A stretch of DNA of 64,000 nt from Solibacillus cecembensis (GTDB lineage Bacteria; Bacillota; Bacilli; Bacillales_A; Planococcaceae). Every line of letters begins with the position of its first letter. Position 1 is the stretch's first letter. Shown here in pieces: positions 10,267-19,209 of this stretch. The notes under the pieces are model-generated. The model did not search any database and was not told the origin of the DNA. It saw nothing but the letters and a program-made list of their open reading frames with translations. The stretch is from contig NZ_LMBZ01000016.1 in the NCBI RefSeq assembly GCF_001439635.1, positions 62,001-126,000 on the forward strand. The letters are read 5' to 3'. Position numbers and translations under genes: made by a program.

Positions 10267-11148
10267 ATGGATAACGCATTGAAGCAATTTATTGAATTAA
10301 ATATTCCCGCAATTGAAAAGGAAATGTACCAATTAGTTGAAAAGATTCAAGCGCCTGAACATTTAAAAGAATCGATGCTATACTCTTTAAAAGCAGGTGG
10401 CAAGCGCATCCGTCCATTATTTGTGGCGGCGGTATGTGAAATGTATGAACAGCCATTAGCACCGAGCTATGTTGTTGGTTCGGCTGTCGAAATGATTCAT
10501 ACATATTCATTAATTCACGATGATTTACCATGTATGGACGATGATGATTTACGCCGCGGTAAGCCGACAAACCATGTTGTTTATGGCGAAGCATTAGCAA
10601 CATTAGCAGGGGACGCATTAAACACATTAGCATTTGGCATATTGACAAGACTTGATATTGCTGCTGACAAGCGTATTGAACTTGTTGAGTTATTAAGTGT
10701 TGCAGCAGGTGCGGAAGGCATGGTTGGCGGTCAAATTTTAGATATGGACGGCGAACAGCGTTTATTAAATTTACAAGAACTTGAAACCGTTCATGTTAAT
10801 AAAACTGGGGCTTTATTACGTTTTAGTATCGAATCGGGCGCAGTATTAGCAAATGCGCCAGAAAAAGAGCGCCGTGCATTAGTAGAATACGCACATCATA
10901 TTGGCTTAGCATTCCAAATCCAAGATGATATTCTAGATATTGAAGGCACTTCTGAGCAATTAGGAAAAACGGCTGGCAAGGATGTTGCGAGTGATAAAAG
11001 TACATATCCCGCATTACTTACATTAGAAGGTGCAAAGAAAAAGCTTGTTGATCATTATGAACAGGCACTACAAGCACTGGAAATGATTGAAACAAATACT
11101 GCGCTTTTAGAGCAATTAGCACAATATATTGTAAAACGTACAAAATAA
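10267..11148 (+). CDS. ispA: Farnesyl diphosphate synthase (geranyltranstransferase)
   Basis: 293 aa. It condenses isopentenyl diphosphate with dimethylallyl and geranyl diphosphate to farnesyl diphosphate, the precursor of undecaprenyl phosphate, menaquinone side chains and heme A. Both aspartate-rich motifs are visible: the first (FARM) as DDLPCMDDDDLRRG, the second as FQIQDDILD. GGKRIRPL and GGQILDM are also intact. It sits in the xseA-xseB-ispA-dxs operon, with spacing of a few bases on the left and about 90 nt to the chosen dxs start. Confidence 0.95.
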   Translation: MDNALKQFIELNIPAIEKEMYQLVEKIQAPEHLKESMLYSLKAGGKRIRPLFVAAVCEMYEQPLAPSYVVGSAVEMIHTYSLIHDDLPCMDDDDLRRGKPTNHVVYGEALATLAGDALNTLAFGILTRLDIAADKRIELVELLSVAAGAEGMVGGQILDMDGEQRLLNLQELETVHVNKTGALLRFSIESGAVLANAPEKERRALVEYAHHIGLAFQIQDDILDIEGTSEQLGKTAGKDVASDKSTYPALLTLEGAKKKLVDHYEQALQALEMIETNTALLEQLAQYIVKRTK

Positions 11149-11238
11149 AAGAGTGTAAAACTTTTGTCAAACGGTTTACATTGCTATAATAGAAAAATCA
11201 CAATGGTGAATAAACTGAAGAAAAGGTGTGTGGATGTG

Positions 11239-13143
11239 ATGGATTTAACAAAAATTTCTAGTCCATCCTTTTTAAAAGACTTGAATAAAAAGCAATTAGA
11301 AGCCCTCGCTAAAGATATACGAGCTTTTTTAATCGAAAAATGCGCAGCAACAGGTGGTCATCTTGGGCCAAATCTTGGTGTTGTGGAATTAACGATAGCG
11401 TTGCATAAAGCTTTTAACAGTCCAAAGGATAAATTTTTATGGGATGTAGGGCATCAAGCGTATGTGCACAAAATTTTAACAGGTCGTGCAGATCAATTTG
11501 ATACTTTACGCCAATTTAAAGGGCTTTGCGGTTTTCCAAAGTTAGTCGAAAGTGACCATGATATGTGGGAAACAGGTCATAGCTCGACATCATTATCAGC
11601 GGCAATGGGTATGGCAGCTGCGCGTGATATAAAAGGGGATAAAAACTTTGTCGTGCCAATTATTGGTGACGGTGCATTGACTGGTGGTATGGCACTGGAA
11701 GCACTGAATCATATTGGGCATGAAAAGACGCATATGATTACCATCTTAAATGACAATGAAATGTCGATTGCACCAAATGTCGGGGCACTGCATGACGTGT
11801 TAGGCCGTTTGCGTACAGCTAAGGAATATTCACGTGCAAAAGAAGATTTAGAATCATTAATGCTCAAAATACCTGTCGTTGGGGACAAGCTTGCCTCTAC
11901 AGCAGAACGTGTGAAGGATAGCTTAAAATATTTAGTCGTTTCGGGTGTGTTTTTTGAAGAAATGGGCTTTAAATATTTAGGACCAATTGATGGCCATGAT
12001 TTTGAGGCACTTGAAAAAACATTAGAGTACGCGAAAAAAGTAAAAGGGCCTGTATTAGTGCATGTCCTTACGAAAAAAGGCAAGGGTTATAAACCGGCAG
12101 AGGACGATACAGTTGGCACTTGGCACGGTACAGGACCTTATAAAATTGAGACAGGCGCATTTGTGAAGTCAGCTACAAAAGGTCCAGCATGGAGTAGTTT
12201 AGTGTCAGAATCCGTTCGAAAATGTATGGCGGAGGATAAGCGTATTGTCACGATTACACCTGCTATGCCTGTCGGTTCGAAACTTGAGGGCATTCAAAGG
12301 GATTTCCCAAACCGTTTCTTTGATGTTGGAATTGCCGAACAGCATGCGACAACAATGGCGGCTGGACTTGCGACACAGCATATGAAACCGTTTTTATCAA
12401 TTTATTCAACTTTCTTACAGCGTGCATATGACCAAGTATTACATGATATTGCACGTCCAAAATTAAATGTATTTATCGGCATTGATCGTGCTGGCTTAGT
12501 TGGTGCAGACGGTGAAACCCATCAAGGTGTATTTGATATTTCGTTTTTACGACATATTCCGAACATCGTTTTAATGATGCCAAAAGATGAAAATGAAGGT
12601 CAACATATGGTCAAAACAGCATTTGAATACAATGACGGTCCAATTGCGTTACGTTATCCACGTGGTAATGGCTACGGTGTTGAAATGGATGCGGAACTAA
12701 AGGCATTGCCAATCGGCTCGTGGGAAGTGTTACGAGAAGGTAACGATGCAGTTATTCTAACATTCGGTACGACGATACCAATGGCAATGGAAGCAGCCGA
12801 TGTGTTAGCACAGCAAGGCATTCAAGTGCGTGTTGTCAATGCTCGTTTCATTAAACCAATGGATGAGAACATGCTGCATGAAATTATGAAAGCCGGTTTA
12901 CCGATTTTAACGATAGAAGAATCGATGTTACAAGGTGGATTTGGTAGCGCGGTACTTGAGTTTGCATTTGACCATAAATACCGAAATAGTACGATTGAAC
13001 GCATTGGAATTCCAGATGAGTTTATCGAGCATGGTGATGTGGATCAATTACTTGCCGAAATTAATGTAACTGCGGAAGAAGCAGTCAAACGCATTGAGCA
13101 ACTAGTCCCAAAAAACAGTCAGGTAGGGTTTAATAAAGTATGA
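11239..13143 (+). CDS. dxs: 1-deoxy-D-xylulose-5-phosphate synthase
   Basis: 634 aa. This thiamine-diphosphate enzyme condenses pyruvate and glyceraldehyde 3-phosphate in the first step of the MEP isoprenoid pathway, which ispA uses further on. Motifs include the N-terminal [15 protein letters not shown] string ([20 protein letters not shown]), the ThDP-binding [15 protein letters not shown]...NDNEMSI, and [14 protein letters not shown]. The frame is open upstream to 11164, but [15 protein letters not shown] at ATG 11239 aligns with the known B. subtilis N-terminus. AAAGGTG at 11222-11228 is the likely ribosome site, and GTG 11236 is a possible alternative. The 3' end overlaps tlyA by 4 nt. 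Confidence 0.94.
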   Translation: MDLTKISSPSFLKDLNKKQLEALAKDIRAFLIEKCAATGGHLGPNLGVVELTIALHKAFNSPKDKFLWDVGHQAYVHKILTGRADQFDTLRQFKGLCGFPKLVESDHDMWETGHSSTSLSAAMGMAAARDIKGDKNFVVPIIGDGALTGGMALEALNHIGHEKTHMITILNDNEMSIAPNVGALHDVLGRLRTAKEYSRAKEDLESLMLKIPVVGDKLASTAERVKDSLKYLVVSGVFFEEMGFKYLGPIDGHDFEALEKTLEYAKKVKGPVLVHVLTKKGKGYKPAEDDTVGTWHGTGPYKIETGAFVKSATKGPAWSSLVSESVRKCMAEDKRIVTITPAMPVGSKLEGIQRDFPNRFFDVGIAEQHATTMAAGLATQHMKPFLSIYSTFLQRAYDQVLHDIARPKLNVFIGIDRAGLVGADGETHQGVFDISFLRHIPNIVLMMPKDENEGQHMVKTAFEYNDGPIALRYPRGNGYGVEMDAELKALPIGSWEVLREGNDAVILTFGTTIPMAMEAADVLAQQGIQVRVVNARFIKPMDENMLHEIMKAGLPILTIEESMLQGGFGSAVLEFAFDHKYRNSTIERIGIPDEFIEHGDVDQLLAEINVTAEEAVKRIEQLVPKNSQVGFNKV

Positions 13144-13958
13144 CGAAACAACCGAAAGAACGTGTAGACATTTTACTTGTTGAACGTGGATTATGTGAAA
13201 CACGCGAAAAAGCAAAGCGCTCGATTATGGCGGGGCTTGTGTTTTCAAATGAAATTCGCATCGATAAAGCAGGCGAAAAAATTGCGATTGATATGCCACT
13301 TCAAGTAAAAGGGTCAGATTTAAAATATGTATCGCGTGGTGGTCTGAAGCTCGAAAAGGCTTTAGAAATATTCGATATGTCAGTGGACGGCAAATTAATG
13401 CTCGATATTGGCTCATCAACAGGCGGTTTTACAGATTGTGCCTTACAAAACGGAGCGCGTCATTGCTATGCACTTGACGTTGGCTCCAATCAGCTCGCTT
13501 GGAAAATTCGTTCCGACGAGCGCGTAACGGTGATGGAAAAAACCAATTTCCGTTATACGAAGCCAGAAGATTTAGTAGAGGGCTTACCTCATTTTGCGAC
13601 GATTGATGTGTCGTTTATTTCACTTGCCCTCATTTTACCGGTTTTAAAAACGGTATTAATGCCAGGCGGTAATGTGATGGCGCTCGTTAAACCGCAATTT
13701 GAAGCAGGACGTGAAAATGTCGGCAAAAAAGGTATCGTCCGCGAACCGAAAGTCCATTTAGCGGTGCTAGAAGAAACAGCGAAAATGGCAACAGCAACTG
13801 GATTTGTTGTAAAAGACGCTTCATTTTCTCCAATTACAGGTGGCGAAGGGAATATCGAATTTTTATTCCATTTATACAACCCACATGATGGTGAAGAAGT
13901 AGAATATTTTACCGATTTCGATGTTGTTGTAAAGAATGCACATGCGCAATTAAAATAA
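13140..13958 (+). CDS. tlyA: TlyA-family rRNA 2'-O-methyltransferase (YqxC)
   Basis: 272 aa. It has an N-terminal S4 RNA-binding domain ([21 protein letters not shown]) joined to an FtsJ/RrmJ-like methyltransferase domain. The SAM-binding motif is [19 protein letters not shown], and the later [19 protein letters not shown] is typical of TlyA. Family members 2'-O-methylate 16S and/or 23S rRNA (as in Mycobacterium), and hemolysin names in databases are historical. The start ATG 13140 overlaps the dxs stop. The gene closes the operon at a strong terminator. In B. subtilis the homologue yqxC is followed directly by ahrC; here a 7-kb exopolysaccharide operon intervenes. Confidence 0.92.
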   Translation: MTKQPKERVDILLVERGLCETREKAKRSIMAGLVFSNEIRIDKAGEKIAIDMPLQVKGSDLKYVSRGGLKLEKALEIFDMSVDGKLMLDIGSSTGGFTDCALQNGARHCYALDVGSNQLAWKIRSDERVTVMEKTNFRYTKPEDLVEGLPHFATIDVSFISLALILPVLKTVLMPGGNVMALVKPQFEAGRENVGKKGIVREPKVHLAVLEETAKMATATGFVVKDASFSPITGGEGNIEFLFHLYNPHDGEEVEYFTDFDVVVKNAHAQLK

Positions 13959-13993
13959 ATCAATTACGCTTCGGCGTAATTGATTTTTTTTTT
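13957..13993 (+). terminator. Intrinsic terminator after tlyA, shared with an inverted repeat copy
   Basis: CAATTACGC (13961-13969) pairs with GCGTAATTG (13974-13982), extended by AAAT/ATTT, followed by a run of T. The stem is the CAATTACGC hairpin of the dispersed repeat, read on the other strand. Confidence 0.88.
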
Positions 13994-14036
13994 AGGTACG
14001 CTCGAAAAGCTCCTCCTAAAAACCTGTGACATCCGC
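13959..14036 (-). repeat. Inverted, partial copy of the dispersed hairpin repeat
   Basis: On the minus strand this reads GCGGATGTCACAGG, then a CGAG block and the CAATTACGCC-type hairpin, in the same order as the copies at 37451, 39595 and 47980. The left-hand ACTTGATTCA hairpin is missing. It lies at the junction between tlyA and the inserted exopolysaccharide operon. Confidence 0.65.
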
Positions 14037-14231
14037 AAGTGTTTTTGGATTAAAACGATGTTAGTCACTTAGGCGTTGTCGCAACGTGTTGCGTTATTTG
14101 CCAGAGTTCCTCAATTCAGTCATAATTCAAGTTTGTGTATTTTTTGTATAATTATGGTTATTATATATCCAAAAAGTAGTGTATGTTCTTTTAAAAAAGA
14201 AGATAAAAGTACAAAGTAGGTCAAAAGGACT

Positions 14232-14259
14232 TTGTCTTGTGTTTTTTTTAGTTTATAAT
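14232..14259 (+). promoter_or_regulatory. Possible sigma-A promoter of the exopolysaccharide operon
   Basis: TTGTCT (14232-14237) and TATAAT (14254-14259) are separated by 16 bp, about 60 nt before the first gene. An imperfect hairpin (ACAAAGT...ACTTTGT, about 14210-14235) overlaps the -35, which could allow control, but this is only a visual match. No c-di-GMP riboswitch motif is seen in this leader. Confidence 0.4.
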
Positions 14260-14319
14260 GAAAACTGTTAAAATAACACATCTTTGGGTATGTTCAACGA
14301 GAGAGATGAGGTGGTACTT

Positions 14320-15405
14320 ATGAAAAATTTTGGTAAGTTCGTGTTTGTTTTTGTTTTCTTTATTACTTGTATGTATATTTTATTTGGATGTCAGCGTGAA
14401 AAATATGTAAAATCGAACGAAAGAGATCGCTTGCCGACTCAGCAATTTATCGAGGGGCATCTATTGAACAATAACTGGTTACAAACAGATATAACGGAGC
14501 GATCCAAAGAATATTTATCTGAATCTATTGGTTTATGGATGGAATTTTTAGTCGAACAAAATGATCCAATCCAATTTGAAAAACAAGTACAAGTAGTGGA
14601 AAAATATTTTTTGACGAAAGATAACACCATTTCATGGCGCATTTTGAATGATGAAACGTCTACAGTCAATGCTTTAATCGACGATTTACGCATTATGCAA
14701 GCATTGTTTAATGGGATAGAACTTTGGGAGGAAGAGCGTTATAAAAAACTCGCGGATAAAATGGCAACCGCAATGGTTCATTTGAATGTTAAGGATGGCG
14801 TTTTTGTGGATTACTATGATGTAGCAACTTCTAGTCAGGCAAATTTCGTGACGATGTCGTATATCATTCCAGAAGCATATGACATGTTGTATGAAAAAGG
14901 CTTTGTAACAAAAAATCAGTATACAGCGAATCGAAATATAGTCGAAAATGCTCCACTTTCTAAAGATGGCTTTTTTCCTCAACGCTACAACGTCACGACG
15001 AAAAGCTATGAGTATGAAGATGAGATTAATTTAATCGACCAATATTATATCGGCTATCATCGTGCGCAATGGGGATACGACGTTCAAACATTGGTTACTT
15101 TAACTAAAGAAGCGATGGCATCAGAAGGTGTGCTTTACGGGCGTATTAACCCAAAAACAAAAAAACCAACCGTAAATTACGAATCGGCAGCTGTATATGC
15201 CCTAGCTACTTTGATGATGTTAGAGCTTGAAGAAAAAGAACTCGCACAGCAATTATATGAACAACTTTTAACAATCCGCATCAGTGATTCGGACAGCGTT
15301 TATTATGGAGGCTATATCGTAGTAGACGGACTTTATACACATATGTTTGATAATGTGTTGTCACTGCTTGCCGAAAGGAAGGGAAAAGATGAGGGCGTTT
15401 TTTAA
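14320..15405 (+). CDS. ydaJ: YdaJ-like lipoprotein, glycoside hydrolase family 8-like
   Basis: 361 aa. The N-terminus is a lipoprotein-type signal (hydrophobic core, then ILFGC as lipobox), so the protein is probably anchored outside the membrane. The rest looks like an (alpha/alpha)6 glycosidase of the GH8/BcsZ type, with repeated helical hairpins and the segment YYIGYHRAQWGYDVQT. Such enzymes trim or edit the polysaccharide made by a linked synthase. It opens the five-gene operon equivalent to B. subtilis ydaJKLMN. The start ATG 14320 is preceded by GAGGTGG; an in-frame TTG at 14284 lacks a site. The end overlaps ydaK by 17 nt. Catalytic acids were not assigned with confidence. Confidence 0.8.
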   Translation: MKNFGKFVFVFVFFITCMYILFGCQREKYVKSNERDRLPTQQFIEGHLLNNNWLQTDITERSKEYLSESIGLWMEFLVEQNDPIQFEKQVQVVEKYFLTKDNTISWRILNDETSTVNALIDDLRIMQALFNGIELWEEERYKKLADKMATAMVHLNVKDGVFVDYYDVATSSQANFVTMSYIIPEAYDMLYEKGFVTKNQYTANRNIVENAPLSKDGFFPQRYNVTTKSYEYEDEINLIDQYYIGYHRAQWGYDVQTLVTLTKEAMASEGVLYGRINPKTKKPTVNYESAAVYALATLMMLELEEKELAQQLYEQLLTIRISDSDSVYYGGYIVVDGLYTHMFDNVLSLLAERKGKDEGVF

Positions 15406-16255
15406 GTCAGCATATGGTATGTATATTCAAATTTTATTTCTCCTATGTATATTTAGTTCATTTATCCTGTTTTTTGACAGTACGCCGACGATGAATTTAT
15501 TGCTAGCCCTGTTGTTGTTTATGACTATCGGATTGGCGCTATTTAATGGGATACTTAATGGGTTAGTTGCAAGTTTATTTCTCCTTTTTTTAATGGGAAC
15601 TACGTTACTAGTTGCGACCGTAAAAAATACGACATTCAGTAGTTTACAGTTGCAAATGCTATCCATCGATCAATTTGTCATTTTTGGTATTGCATTAATT
15701 GTGAGTGTCATTGTCGCTGGGACGATACAAGAGCGAACTCGCGACGTGGTGAATGAACAGAAACGACTACGCTACGAGGTGGAACAGTTCGTGGCGATCG
15801 ATACGGATACATCATTCGATAACAAAAAACGGATGCAAGTAGAAATTAAGCGAGAAATGAGTCGTGTCAATCGTCATGGTGGAAGCTTTACACTGTTATT
15901 AGTTGAACTAGATCATTATAACGAGTTCAATCAAGCATACGGCGCTAAAGAGATGCAACATTTACTCATGACAATTGGACAAAAAGCAAATGAGCAATTA
16001 CGTACGACTGACCGGAAGTTTCGCTATTTCGATAATCGCTTTGCCTTTTTATTAACAGAAACGCCAAAAGCTCATGTCGAAATCATAATTGAAAAACTGG
16101 CATTACAATTACAAACACATCAGTTAGCAAATGGAAAAACAGTCACACTTTCATTTCATATTAGCTTTAATGAATATGATGATATAAAAAAACAGCATTC
16201 CTACGAACAATTTATCGAGGAGCTTGAAAGTGAGATTATTTTTTATGCGATGTAA
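15389..16255 (+). CDS. ydaK: YdaK-like membrane protein with degenerate GGDEF domain (c-di-GMP receptor type)
   Basis: 288 aa. Four membrane segments occupy about residues 10-110, followed by a short linker and a GGDEF-fold domain. The catalytic loop reads FDNRF (214-218) instead of GGDEF, so diguanylate cyclase activity is very unlikely. The inhibitory I-site RxxD is kept as RTTD (205-208), exactly five residues before the loop, which is the known c-di-GMP binding geometry. B. subtilis YdaK has the same character and binds c-di-GMP to control the linked polysaccharide genes. The start ATG 15389 follows AGGAAGGG and lies inside the end of ydaJ; the stop lies inside ydaL, so translation is coupled. 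Confidence 0.85.
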   Translation: MRAFFKSAYGMYIQILFLLCIFSSFILFFDSTPTMNLLLALLLFMTIGLALFNGILNGLVASLFLLFLMGTTLLVATVKNTTFSSLQLQMLSIDQFVIFGIALIVSVIVAGTIQERTRDVVNEQKRLRYEVEQFVAIDTDTSFDNKKRMQVEIKREMSRVNRHGGSFTLLLVELDHYNEFNQAYGAKEMQHLLMTIGQKANEQLRTTDRKFRYFDNRFAFLLTETPKAHVEIIIEKLALQLQTHQLANGKTVTLSFHISFNEYDDIKKQHSYEQFIEELESEIIFYAM

Positions 16256-17942
16256 AATCATTGTATTTGTCACATTATTATTTGCCGTTACTTTTTCGCC
16301 GAGTGTTGATGCAAAAATGCAAAATTTAGATGAACGTCGTGTCCTCCTTGTTTATACAAATCAAGATGAAATCGCAATGGCCAATGTTCAAATGATTCAA
16401 GCGACGATGAGTGGCTTGTTCGAGCAGGTTGATATTATTCATGTGGATCAATTAGAGCAAGTGTATTTAGATGAAGCAGACATTGTCGTCGCCTATGCGA
16501 AAACAGATGAAGAAATTTCAAGTCGAGCAATTGATTTACTTTCAAACTATTCACAGGAACTATTAGGCATCGGTGAATTTGCCAAATTTCTACCGCAGTT
16601 TGATGAATGGGAGTTTATTGGGGATATTTCCGTTCGGTATATTGATAATCAGCCATTGAACTATGAAGTCGTCGTAAATGAAATTCAAGTTGATGGGAAT
16701 ACGGAAGTTCTTTTAGAGGGAAAGCAATACGAAAAGTCATTCCCAATCATTATGAAAAAGGAACGAGCATCATATATCAATTTTACGGATTTTTTTGAAG
16801 AAGAACGTTACATTTTTTCCTACTATTTATATGACTTATTCCAAATTGATAAGCCAGAATCGCACTATGCATACATTCGATTAGAGGATATTTCACCGGT
16901 TACGGATCCAAAATTACTGCAGCAAGCGGGGGATTATTTATTAGACCGTGGTATTCCTGTGTATTTGGCTGTCATTCCTGTATATGTGAATAATGAAACT
17001 GGAAAAACAATGATGCTTAGTGATATGCCGGAGCTAAAAGGGGTTTTAGATGATTTGGTGGAGCGCGGGGCTTATATTATCGCGCATGGCTATACTCATA
17101 CGTATCGTTATACGGAAACAGGTGAAGGGTTTGAGTTTTGGGATTCTGTCCTGAATCAACCGATTACGACGATGAATCCACAGGACGAGCCAACATTGCT
17201 TAAAAAAGCGAATCAATTTAGTAGTGAGGATGCGTATCATACGTATTTAGAACCTTATCAGGCAATCGAAACACAGTATATCAACGAAAAATTAACAGCA
17301 TCGATTCATAGCTTAATCGAGTTAGGTTATAGTCCGATTGCGTTTGAGGCACCACATTATACAATGGGTGCGAATGGCTATCGTATTGCTTCAAATTATT
17401 TTTCTAGTGTTTTTGGTCAAATGCAGCTATCTGATACGAATTGGGGTGTTATGAATAGCCCATTATTCATGAGCCGACCAACACGGTTGAATGGGATGGT
17501 GTTATACCCTGAAACAGTTGGCTTCGTGGATCCATCGGAAAGTGATCCGATTACAGCTATGGAGGAAAAAATAGCACAAGTTGTAAAGGTGCCAGGCTCG
17601 ATGTTAGGTGGTTTTTATCATCCTTATTTAGGAATCGATTATTTAAAAGAGATGGTTGCTCTGTTTGATGCGGTCCCAAATTTAAAATGGTTGGACGTAA
17701 AGAACACAGAACTAGTCGTAAAAACTGATAAAACAAGCGTAACAGTTGAGAATGGCGAAATAATGACACGCTCATCGCTTTCATATAAAGATGACTTACG
17801 TGTAATGGTAAAGGAACGTCCGCTCGAAATCGTACTATGGCTCATCGTTCTATTGACGACAATTTTTGTTAGTATTTTTACAATAAATATATTCCTTTTA
17901 CGTATTCGCTATCGAAAAAGGTTATTTGAGGAGCGATTATAA
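16230..17942 (+). CDS. ydaL: YdaL-like secreted/membrane protein, DUF2334 polysaccharide deacetylase-like
   Basis: 570 aa. It has an N-terminal signal sequence (to about residue 28), a large extracytoplasmic part, and one C-terminal membrane helix (about 530-555) followed by a basic tail. The middle matches DUF2334, a (beta/alpha) barrel related to polysaccharide deacetylases: AYIRLEDISPVTD with the metal-type Asp, IAHGYTHTYRY with His residues, and EAPHYTMG. It probably modifies the exported polymer. GTG 16230 is preferred as start, because GAGGAG ends 7 nt before it; TTG 16224 is too close to that site. It overlaps ydaK by 26 nt and ydaM by 1 nt. Confidence 0.83.
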   Translation: MRLFFMRCKIIVFVTLLFAVTFSPSVDAKMQNLDERRVLLVYTNQDEIAMANVQMIQATMSGLFEQVDIIHVDQLEQVYLDEADIVVAYAKTDEEISSRAIDLLSNYSQELLGIGEFAKFLPQFDEWEFIGDISVRYIDNQPLNYEVVVNEIQVDGNTEVLLEGKQYEKSFPIIMKKERASYINFTDFFEEERYIFSYYLYDLFQIDKPESHYAYIRLEDISPVTDPKLLQQAGDYLLDRGIPVYLAVIPVYVNNETGKTMMLSDMPELKGVLDDLVERGAYIIAHGYTHTYRYTETGEGFEFWDSVLNQPITTMNPQDEPTLLKKANQFSSEDAYHTYLEPYQAIETQYINEKLTASIHSLIELGYSPIAFEAPHYTMGANGYRIASNYFSSVFGQMQLSDTNWGVMNSPLFMSRPTRLNGMVLYPETVGFVDPSESDPITAMEEKIAQVVKVPGSMLGGFYHPYLGIDYLKEMVALFDAVPNLKWLDVKNTELVVKTDKTSVTVENGEIMTRSSLSYKDDLRVMVKERPLEIVLWLIVLLTTIFVSIFTINIFLLRIRYRKRLFEERL

Positions 17943-19207
17943 TGGCCAATCTATTATTTTATACTTCTATGTTTTTGATTTGGTTCATGCTGTTATATCA
18001 TATGTTTTTAGCACAAGGTGGTTACTTGCATTTTAAGAAATATAGAAAAGTGATTCCAGAGTGGGAGAAAAAGATGAAAGGGGATTTACCTTTTGTCAGC
18101 ATTTTTATCCCAGCCCATAATGAAGCGGTCGTGATTGCCCAAACATTAAAAGCAATGGTACGTCTGTCATATCCGAAAGATCGCTTAGAAGTCATTTTAA
18201 TTTGTGACAATTGCAGTGACAATACGAAGGAAATTGGCGAGAGTTTTGCGCAAGATTATCCATTCATTAAAATCATCGAAACAGAGGGTAAATATAAAGG
18301 GAGAGGGAAATCAACTGCGCTCAATTATGCACTATTACATAGTAAAGGTGACATTATTGCTGTATATGACGCAGATAATACACCAGAGAAAAAAGCAGTT
18401 TGGTATTTAGTGATGGGATTACTAAATGATCCAAAAGCGGCTGCAATGGTAGGGAAGTTCCGTGTTGTGAACGCGGCCCAAACATGGCTTACCCGTTTTA
18501 TTAATATCGAAACGATTTGCTTTCAGTGGATGGCTCAGGCGGGGCGTTGGCATTGGTTTGGCGTCGCGACGATACCTGGCACGAATTTTGCCATCCGCCG
18601 TGAAATGATTGAGCAGTTAGGTGGTTGGGATGAGTCAGCTATGGCGGAAGATACTGAATTGACAATTCGTGTTTATAATTTGGGCTATCATATTCGATTT
18701 TTCCCAGCCGCAATTACATGGGAGCAGGAGCCTGAAACGTTAGGTGTATGGTGGCGTCAGCGAACGCGATGGGCACGAGGTAATCAATATGTCGTTTTGA
18801 AATTTTTAGGGAAATTGTTTTCAATGAAGCAAAAGCGTATTATGTTTGATATTTTTTACTTCTTTTTTACGTATTTTCTATTTTTCTTCGGCGTAATCAT
18901 TTCAAATGGTATTTTCATTATCAACTTCTTCGTTGATCTGAATTTATCAATTGGAAATGTAGCCGTCGTTTTATGGGCACTCGCATTTTTATTATTTTTA
19001 ACAGAGGTTATGATTACGCTCAGTATCGAAAAGGATCAATTAACGTTTAAAAATATACTATATGTAATCGCGATGTATTTTACATATTCACAAATGTGGA
19101 TATTACTCGTAATTTATTCACTCTTTTTAGAAATGAAACGCGTTATTTTTAAGGAAGAGCATAAGTGGTATAAAACTGAACGTTTCACGACAAAAGGAGG
19201 GAAATGA
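17942..19207 (+). CDS. ydaM: YdaM-like membrane glycosyltransferase, family 2 (BcsA-like)
   Basis: 421 aa. It has an N-terminal membrane helix, a GT-A domain, then three or four C-terminal helices (about 300-400), the arrangement of processive synthases such as cellulose and poly-GlcNAc synthases. Motifs are FIPAHNEA, DNCSDNT and YDADNTP (metal and UDP binding), AEDTEL (catalytic base) and the product-binding QRTRWARG (QxxRW). No PilZ domain is attached, so c-di-GMP control would have to come through YdaK. The start ATG 17942 overlaps the previous stop by one base, and the 3' end overlaps the ydaN reading frame region. The polymer made is unknown. Confidence 0.9.
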   Translation: MANLLFYTSMFLIWFMLLYHMFLAQGGYLHFKKYRKVIPEWEKKMKGDLPFVSIFIPAHNEAVVIAQTLKAMVRLSYPKDRLEVILICDNCSDNTKEIGESFAQDYPFIKIIETEGKYKGRGKSTALNYALLHSKGDIIAVYDADNTPEKKAVWYLVMGLLNDPKAAAMVGKFRVVNAAQTWLTRFINIETICFQWMAQAGRWHWFGVATIPGTNFAIRREMIEQLGGWDESAMAEDTELTIRVYNLGYHIRFFPAAITWEQEPETLGVWWRQRTRWARGNQYVVLKFLGKLFSMKQKRIMFDIFYFFFTYFLFFFGVIISNGIFIINFFVDLNLSIGNVAVVLWALAFLLFLTEVMITLSIEKDQLTFKNILYVIAMYFTYSQMWILLVIYSLFLEMKRVIFKEEHKWYKTERFTTKGGK

Positions 19208-19209
19208 AC

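Noticed and set aside
10289..10648. 119-codon minus-strand frame inside ispA (and similar frames inside mutB, bkdAB and other genes)
   Set aside because: These are antisense shadows of well-supported genes, without ribosome sites.
13994..14319. Possible c-di-GMP riboswitch before the polysaccharide operon
   Set aside because: The GEMM core motifs are absent; only simple hairpins and a repeat fragment are seen.
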